63,323 nt of DNA, taken from IMG/VR virus record IMGVR_UViG_3300047457_000456, positions 1-63,323 of that record; one strand, given 5' to 3'. Below the pieces are notes generated by a model. It was not told the DNA's origin, did not search any database, and worked only from the letters and a program-made list of their open reading frames with translations. This document shows, in pieces, positions 59,622-63,323 of the stretch (the stretch's first letter is position 1; every line of letters begins with the position of its first letter). This DNA comes from a virus. The translations under genes and the position numbers were made by a program.

Positions 59622-59771
59622 ATGTTACGACAAATGATTGAACAAGGTATGTATAAGGGTAAGACCAAGATGAAGCAGGGAATGTCCAAGGGTATGAAGA
59701 AGGGCAAGTCAGTTCCTCGCAAAGAAGAAAAAGCTTGCCCGTATTGCAAATCTAAACCTTGCAAGTGCTAG
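59622..59771 (+). CDS. Small Lys-rich protein with Cys knuckle, 49 aa
   Basis: GGAGGTGTGTT precedes ATG 59622. A Lys/Met/Gly-rich body (MKQGMSKGMKKGKS) ends in CPYCKSKPCKC, a likely zinc knuckle. It may bind nucleic acid. It overlaps the convergent DUF3310-like gene by 4 nt. Confidence 0.6.
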   Translation: MLRQMIEQGMYKGKTKMKQGMSKGMKKGKSVPRKEEKACPYCKSKPCKC

Positions 59772-60043
59772 TGACTAGCGTCAATTTCTAACGGCGTTAT
59801 TTCACTTGATAGAAGCCCAGATGCAAATTCCTGTAACTTCTGGGCTTTATGTCTATCTTTAAACAATGCTGCTCCAAGAAACCATATTGCTTTGAGTATG
59901 TCATTGTTATATGTGTTACCCGGCTTATCTCCAGCTCGTTCAATATACTTGACTGCTGAGAACTCTTCTGGTGTAAGATCCCATTCCCATGCAACCTCAA
60001 TTGCTTGAATGCGGTGCTTGCCATAATGCCTATTATCAATCAC
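59768..60043 (-). CDS. DUF3310-like nucleotide-metabolism protein, 91 aa
   Basis: IDNRHYGKHRIQAIEVAW and FSAVKYIERAGDKPGN followed by DILKAIWFL match the DUF3310 pattern (HY...ie...aiKYi.R.G.K...D..KA). Phage members lie with nucleotide genes; T7 gp1.7, a nucleotide kinase, is usually cited for this group, though I cannot confirm activity here. The next gene upstream is dUTPase, with a one-base overlap. Confidence 0.75.
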   Translation of the reverse strand: MIDNRHYGKHRIQAIEVAWEWDLTPEEFSAVKYIERAGDKPGNTYNNDILKAIWFLGAALFKDRHKAQKLQEFASGLLSSEITPLEIDASH

Positions 60044-60516
60044 TAATAATCACCAGTGCTTCCAAATCCACCTGCGCCACGTTGCTTAGGCGCAGTGTCT
60101 ACATCAAATAAAGTTCCTGTACGTACATCTACAGGCTGAACAATAGCCACAGGAGCAAGTACTAGTTGAGCAATCGCCATTCCATTCAGGACAATAAATT
60201 CTTCCTGCGATGCGTTTTGTAGGATTACTTTGATGTTCCCTTGGTAGTCACGATCAATAGTTCCGGGTGAATTAAGTACAAATAACCCGTATTTGTACGC
60301 CATTCCAGAGCGTGATCGCACTTGCGCTTCATATCCTTCCGGGATTTTAATTGCCCATCCAGTGTCAATCAGTGCTCTTGCACCCGGTTTAATTACAACG
60401 CGCTTGTCAATGTAGGCCTTCAGGTCTAACCCACTGGACAAATCTGTTTTACGAATAGGAAGTACGCCTTCTCCTTCTTTTCCATTCCAAATAAACTCAA
60501 CTTGCAGCATTCGCAC
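60043..60516 (-). CDS. dut: dUTPase, trimeric type, 157 aa
   Basis: All five motifs are present: GLDLKA (29-34), RSRSGMA (67-73), GTIDRDYQG (85-93), GMAIAQL (112-118) and RGAGGFGSTG (146-155). It converts dUTP to dUMP, keeping uracil out of DNA and supplying ThyX, encoded nearby. The longest start is GTG 60516; ATG 60510, two codons later, is equally possible. Confidence 0.93.
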   Translation of the reverse strand: MRMLQVEFIWNGKEGEGVLPIRKTDLSSGLDLKAYIDKRVVIKPGARALIDTGWAIKIPEGYEAQVRSRSGMAYKYGLFVLNSPGTIDRDYQGNIKVILQNASQEEFIVLNGMAIAQLVLAPVAIVQPVDVRTGTLFDVDTAPKQRGAGGFGSTGDY

Positions 60517-60748
60517 TGCTCATTTCTTCAAGTTTTTCAACAAGCTCGCCAATAACGTGGTTTTGAAAGTCAATAAACCACTTGTTTGGAACCTTAACTC
60601 CGGATCGCATGGCTGTTGTCAGGTAAGAAATTGCTCCAATGTTCTCACACGTTGTTGTTGTTCCGTTTTTATCTGTAATTACGTAGCCTTTTGAAGGTGT
60701 AAGCTCTACAGAAACATCACTATCGCGACCAATACGCAGCATATACAT
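60497..60748 (-). CDS. Hypothetical protein, 83 aa
   Basis: It lies between ThyX and dUTPase genes and overlaps the latter. The product is mixed beta and alpha (GYVITDKNGTTTT, then FIDFQNHVIGELVEKLEEM). No family is recognised; a role in nucleotide metabolism is suggested only by neighbours. Confidence 0.6.
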   Translation of the reverse strand: MYMLRIGRDSDVSVELTPSKGYVITDKNGTTTTCENIGAISYLTTAMRSGVKVPNKWFIDFQNHVIGELVEKLEEMSSANAAS

Positions 60749-60753
60749 GTTAA

Positions 60754-61413
60754 TTACTCTAACCCTTTCACTTCATCATCTGTCATGTGGTACTTTTCAA
60801 ACGCACCAGTAGTCACAGGTAGTACTTCTTTCAGTACGTTCCAGCAATCTGTGGCAATTTCCCTGTGTTCTGCCTGTGTGTGTGGTGTCATGCGCACTCT
60901 ACAGTAATGCATCCAGTCACGCACGGTGCCCTTCATATACAGTCGAGTTCCTACACACATGGGTAATATCAACCTAGCAGACTCTAGGGCAACGCCGCTA
61001 TCTACAAGGTCCTGATATGTACGCACTGAGTAAAGAACGGATGCCAATGCCTTGTTATCCATAGAAAATTGCATTTCAGGGTCTGTGTAAGGCAAACTAC
61101 TTTGCCTATTGCTGGCACCCTTCTTACGCATCTTTGGTAAATCCATTTCAATCTTAGATGGATCAGCATAACGTTGGCTGAATTCTTGAAAATGAAAGCT
61201 TCTATGGCGAAGTATTTGAGCTGACACAGCTCTGGACGTATAAATCTCCATAACTACGTCAACCATTTCAAACACAGACCAGTGTCCATGTTTCATGCAG
61301 TAGGTTAATAACCGCTCATACTCTGGATTGTCTTGATTGTCAGAGGATACACGTGCAACGTGAATCATAAACTGTTCTGCATCGGGCTGAATATACTTAA
61401 GTGTTGCTGCCAT
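60754..61413 (-). CDS. thyX: Flavin-dependent thymidylate synthase, 219 aa
   Basis: ATG 61413 has AGAAGAG upstream. The open frame reaches 61581, but that part covers the tRNA gene. The ThyX motif appears as RHRSFHFQEFSQRY (69-82); the later RDWMHYCRVRMTPHTQAEHR matches the substrate-binding C-terminal part. It makes dTMP from dUMP with FAD and methylene-tetrahydrofolate, replacing ThyA. It lies 11 nt after the tRNA and probably shares its transcript. Confidence 0.93.
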   Translation of the reverse strand: MAATLKYIQPDAEQFMIHVARVSSDNQDNPEYERLLTYCMKHGHWSVFEMVDVVMEIYTSRAVSAQILRHRSFHFQEFSQRYADPSKIEMDLPKMRKKGASNRQSSLPYTDPEMQFSMDNKALASVLYSVRTYQDLVDSGVALESARLILPMCVGTRLYMKGTVRDWMHYCRVRMTPHTQAEHREIATDCWNVLKEVLPVTTGAFEKYHMTDDEVKGLE

Positions 61414-61424
61414 CTCTTCTCCCA

Positions 61425-61505
61425 TACCCCAGACGGGACTCGAACCCGTACACCTTGCGGTAACAGATTTTAAGTCTGTCGTGTCTACCATTCCACCACC
61501 GGGGC
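61425..61505 (-). tRNA. tRNA-Leu (anticodon TAA)
   Basis: Acceptor 61505-61499 (GCCCCGG) pairs with CTGGGGT, with two G-T pairs; discriminator A 61425. D-stem GTG/CAC, anticodon stem ACAGA/TCTGT with loop CTTAAAA (anticodon TAA), a short variable stem ACC/GGT, and T-arm ACGGG/CCCGT with loop TTCGAGT. CCA is not encoded. It may boost reading of UUA codons. The predicted RNA start of promoter site 3 falls at about its first base. Confidence 0.9.
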
Positions 61506-61535
61506 CTGACCTATTATACCGTAGGTAATTATGAT
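61506..61535 (-). promoter_or_regulatory. Phage promoter/operator motif, site 3 (minus)
   Basis: In the minus sense, ATTACCTACGGTATAAT gives TATAAT (61518-61513) abutted by TACCTACGGTA (61527-61517). The predicted start is about 61506, at most two bases before the tRNA. It would drive tRNA-Leu, thyX, the 83-residue gene, dut and the DUF3310-like gene. Confidence 0.7.
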
Positions 61536-61540
61536 AGAAT

Positions 61541-61642
61541 ATGGGCAAGACGCGATGAAAACTTAAAAGTCCGCCCATCATGCCTAGAGAATTTTAAGTC
61601 GAGCGAATTATAAGCCCCTTCACAGAGGGGTTTATTCTTTTT
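61541..61642 (+). ncRNA. Candidate plus-strand non-coding RNA with pseudoknot and terminator
   Basis: ATGGGC (61541-61546) pairs with GCCCAT (61573-61578), and ACTTAAAA (61561-61568) pairs with TTTTAAGT (61592-61599); the two stems interleave. A hairpin CCCCT/AGGGG (61615-61630) followed by tttattctttttt acts as a plus-strand terminator. A weak promoter (CTGACC, 18 nt, TATGAT) would start RNA near 61541. No reading frame explains the stretch. The RNA would be about 100 nt. Confidence 0.4.
61610..61635. terminator. Bidirectional terminator-like hairpin
   Basis: CCCCT/AGGGG with four outer A-T pairs (ATAA/TTAT) and one G-T mismatch. In the plus sense a T-rich tract follows; in the minus sense it overlaps the stop codon of the 73-residue gene and is followed by TTATAATT. 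It separates that gene from promoter site 3. Confidence 0.5.
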
Positions 61643-61853
61643 TGACTTCTTCTATTTCAATGTTAGGTAATTTACTGAGTTGCCATAGTGTGTAGTACTT
61701 AGCAAACTCAGCCTTTTCCATACCTTCTGGATCTACGTCTTTAATGCGTAGCCATTCACGCATTTCCCTATAGCGTATATACGCCATAAGGGTCTCATAC
61801 ACATAGATGCATGCTGACGTAGCTGCAATGCCAAGTAGAAATCCATAGATCAA
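61632..61853 (-). CDS. Small membrane protein, 73 aa
   Basis: An N-terminal membrane segment (residues 2-20, IYGFLLGIAATSACIYVY) is followed by a charged cytoplasmic part (EMREWLRIKDVDPEGMEK). Unknown function. It overlaps the SNase-like gene by 4 nt. Confidence 0.65.
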   Translation of the reverse strand: MIYGFLLGIAATSACIYVYETLMAYIRYREMREWLRIKDVDPEGMEKAEFAKYYTLWQLSKLPNIEIEEVKKE

Positions 61854-62233
61854 TCTGTAACCTCTGCTACTGCAGTCACTTTTTTGCGCTTAGTACCACC
61901 AAAGTATTCGTAAGATCCCATTGTTTTCATTACTTCTACATTTAGCGTTGATGGAGACCTGTCTGTTTTTACGTGTACTAATCGTCGTCCGTACTTATCT
62001 GCTTTTTGTAGTACTTGAATGCTAAATCGTTCAGCTGTATTTTGCCTTGATGTAAACCATTCTTTTGCTGTTTCCGCAGCTGCCTTACCTTCTTCAGTGT
62101 TTTTCTCTGGTGTATCCACGCCAAAGAGACGACAGTGCTGATCCACAAGCCAGATACCAAAGCCAAGATCAATATCGCAAACGAAAGTATCTCCGTCGAT
62201 GAGTCGCTTAAAACGAATGCCATATTCATACAT
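61850..62233 (-). CDS. SNase-like (thermonuclease) nuclease, 127 aa
   Basis: OB-fold nuclease of the staphylococcal type: DGDT (13-16), CRLFGVDTPEKN with Arg35, Asp40 and Glu43, and YGRRLVHV supplying the second Arg. It has no signal peptide, so it would act inside the cell or virion, perhaps on host DNA. Length matches the catalytic core only. Confidence 0.82.
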   Translation of the reverse strand: MYEYGIRFKRLIDGDTFVCDIDLGFGIWLVDQHCRLFGVDTPEKNTEEGKAAAETAKEWFTSRQNTAERFSIQVLQKADKYGRRLVHVKTDRSPSTLNVEVMKTMGSYEYFGGTKRKKVTAVAEVTD

Positions 62234-62619
62234 TAACGATGCCTAGCCGCCTTCTTTGCAATAGTTTTAGGTTGTGCTACGAACTGTTTACCTGCGCGGT
62301 TACCAGCTGCTTTTGCTCTATTGGTGGCTGCTACCTCGCCCTTTGTTAATGAACCCCAAGCCTTATCTGGTAAGTACCGCTTCTTGCCTTCACTGGGAGT
62401 GCCATCACTAGTACGCCACTTTTGGTCTGTCCATTTAGCTAGACTATTATCACTAGTCTTAGGGCCAACATATGTGCCACCAGATTTCTTGTATTGCTGT
62501 GTAGCAAGCTGTGCTTTACGAGCAGACCATTCGCCGGGATCGCCACCTTTAGTCCCAGCTTTTACACTAGCGACGATGCGTTTCCATTTAGCTGGATCTC
62601 TTTTGGTTGCTGTAGCCAT
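62233..62619 (-). CDS. Small basic protein, DUF5872-like, 128 aa
   Basis: Lys/Arg-rich throughout. The middle and end (KKRYLPDKAWGSLTKGEVAA, then TNRAKAAGNRAGKQFVAQP and KKAARHR) match the DUF5872 pattern known from phages and large viruses. It probably binds DNA. Its start lies 6 nt after a TATAAT and just past a strong terminator. Confidence 0.8.
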   Translation of the reverse strand: MATATKRDPAKWKRIVASVKAGTKGGDPGEWSARKAQLATQQYKKSGGTYVGPKTSDNSLAKWTDQKWRTSDGTPSEGKKRYLPDKAWGSLTKGEVAATNRAKAAGNRAGKQFVAQPKTIAKKAARHR

Positions 62620-62725
62620 ACGCCATTATAACCAAAAAAAGCCAACGTAGGAGTCGTTGGCTTTCTTTGTATGCAGAGTTTGCGTATGTCGGGCAGTAAG
62701 CTGGAGTCTTCTGCTTTCTATACAT
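62588..62725 (-). CDS. Possible 45-residue frame running through a terminator
   Basis: ATG 62725 has AAAGGTGAGC upstream, a good ribosome binding site. The frame passes through the terminator at 62634-62661 and overlaps the start of the DUF5872-like gene. The product is basic, with a hydrophobic stretch (LLRWLFLVIMAYGY). It may be a leader peptide that lets ribosomes disrupt the terminator, or it may be a chance frame. Confidence 0.3.
   Translation of the reverse strand: MYRKQKTPAYCPTYANSAYKESQRLLRWLFLVIMAYGYSNQKRSS
62634..62661 (-). terminator. Strong terminator (minus sense)
   Basis: GCCAACG (62661-62655 in the minus sense) pairs with CGTTGGC (62647-62641), 7 bp with a 7-nt loop, followed by seven T. 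It ends the operon from 63048. In the plus sense it is followed by ttcttt, so it may work both ways. Confidence 0.8.
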
Positions 62726-62766
62726 GCTCACCTTTCAGTGGCACGTTAGTATAACATATTACTGTC

Positions 62767-63048
62767 CTACTTTTTCTTGGCCTTTGCAGCAGCTTGTCGC
62801 CTATTATATTGATAAGTGTTTTCATTTTCCTTGTACGCTGCAAATCCTTGTGGATCATAATTTCCACCAAGCGCTGTATGCCCATATGCATTTTGCTTAT
62901 ACTGTTTGTCTGCTGCATCAATCTTCTTGCGCAGCTCTGATGTTCGGTCAATACTTTTCATAAGACCAGCAACTTGGTCACGGCCATAAGCCTTTTTACT
63001 ACCTGTGGCCATTTGTTTCTGCAAATCAGCGATATTGTCTTTTGGCAT
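62767..63048 (-). CDS. Small basic helical protein, 93 aa
   Basis: ATG 63048 has GAGGTAAACGTT upstream; the frame continues 11 codons further without a better start. The product is Lys/Gln/Ala-rich and helical, ending KAKKK. It may be a virion or DNA-associated protein. It is the first gene after promoter site 4 and a long structured leader. Confidence 0.65.
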   Translation of the reverse strand: MPKDNIADLQKQMATGSKKAYGRDQVAGLMKSIDRTSELRKKIDAADKQYKQNAYGHTALGGNYDPQGFAAYKENENTYQYNRRQAAAKAKKK

Positions 63049-63171
63049 AACGTTTACCTCAGCGTAAGTGTACACCAACATAGCATGGCAAAGCCACCGT
63101 ACCGGAGAAAGAGAAAGGACGATACGGCGGCTTCACACCTGCCGAACGTTTGCATGCATAGCAGGTACAAG

Positions 63172-63201
63172 GATACTACCGTAAGTAATAGTATGTGTCA
63201 A
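63172..63201 (-). promoter_or_regulatory. Phage promoter/operator motif, site 4 (minus)
   Basis: In the minus sense TTGACA (63201-63196), a 17-nt spacer and TAGTAT (63178-63173) form a near-consensus promoter. ATTACTTACGGTA (TAC-TTACG-GTA at 63187-63177) fills the spacer and enters the -10 box. Only this copy has a perfect -35 box. It drives the rightmost minus-strand operon. Confidence 0.75.
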
Positions 63202-63310
63202 GACGAGCTGTAGTAGGTGGGGAGATTATTTCTGTGTCGGGAGAAGTTATTTGGAAGAAAGAGTTTATGGGTAGTGGTGGCCCCAACGGGTCGGATAGGA
63301 GGGGGGCAGG

Positions 63311-63323
63311 GGCTTGCCGGGTG
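63311..63323. repeat. Terminal direct repeat, right copy
   Basis: These 13 bases repeat positions 1-13 exactly, supporting a closed circle of about 63,310 bp. Confidence 0.8.

Larger units (their letters stand above)
63049..63323. other. Non-coding right end with structured leader
   Basis: This stretch holds no convincing gene. From promoter site 4 a leader of about 118 nt would run to ATG 63048. It has two stems, ACCTGC/GCAGGT (63166-63137) and GCCGCCGTA/TACGGTGGC (63131-63093, one G-T pair). Beyond 63200 the plus strand becomes G-rich up to the circular junction. It joins 1-460 to form the main non-coding region. Confidence 0.6.

Noticed and set aside
61414-61581. N-terminal extension of ThyX
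   Set aside because: The open frame continues through the tRNA-Leu gene and its promoter. The ThyX-like sequence begins at ATG 61413, which has its own ribosome binding site.

Overview
The window looks like one complete, circularly closed phage genome. Its first and last 13 bases are identical, giving a circle of about 63,310 bp. It has a head and short-tail gene set, a large terminase, a P22-type portal and a CHAP-domain lysin. It has no integrase, plasmid or cellular housekeeping genes. The short-tailed (podovirus-like) assignment rests on a P22-like portal, two adaptor-like proteins, a nozzle-like beta-propeller protein, very large virion proteins, and the absence of a tape measure and sheath. 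The host is not named by the sequence. A CHAP lysin with a stalk domain, ThyX, a free-standing LuxR-type HTH protein, two apparently leaderless genes with TANNNT -10 boxes, and moderate to low GC fit a low-GC actinobacterium such as a freshwater lineage. That is inference only.

Layout. (1) Positions 63,049-460 across the junction are non-coding, G-rich and structured. (2) Positions 461-11,677 on the plus strand hold about 31 small, mostly unrecognised early genes. The leaders of the first third contain repeated RNA elements: four tRNA-like minihelices and six pseudoknot-like elements. (3) Positions 11,701-18,282 on the plus strand start with a promoter-terminator unit, then replication and recombination genes: VRR-NUC nuclease, annealing protein, Gam-like protein, winged-helix replication protein, loader-like protein and DnaB helicase. 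No DNA polymerase or primase is recognisable. (4) Positions 58,663-18,262 on the minus strand carry packaging, head, tail and lysis genes. They include a 3,741-residue giant protein with a HEVTH metallopeptidase motif, a 448-residue protein built from 18-residue repeats, and a tandemly duplicated three-gene fibre cassette. (5) Positions 58,744-63,048 are mixed-strand: LuxR-type regulator, SSB, DUF3310-like protein, dUTPase, ThyX, tRNA-Leu(TAA), SNase-like nuclease and small basic proteins.

How it may work together. A motif, ATTACYTACRG abutting a TANNNT -10 box, occurs six times. It lies before the replication block, the small terminase gene, the LuxR-type gene, SSB, tRNA-Leu/thyX and the rightmost operon. 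It is absent from the early cluster, so it probably defines a middle/late regulon, perhaps controlled by the small LuxR-type protein. The early cluster seems instead to be organised after transcription by its repeated leader RNAs. DNA synthesis probably uses the host polymerase with phage helicase, SSB and nucleotide enzymes (ThyX, dUTPase).
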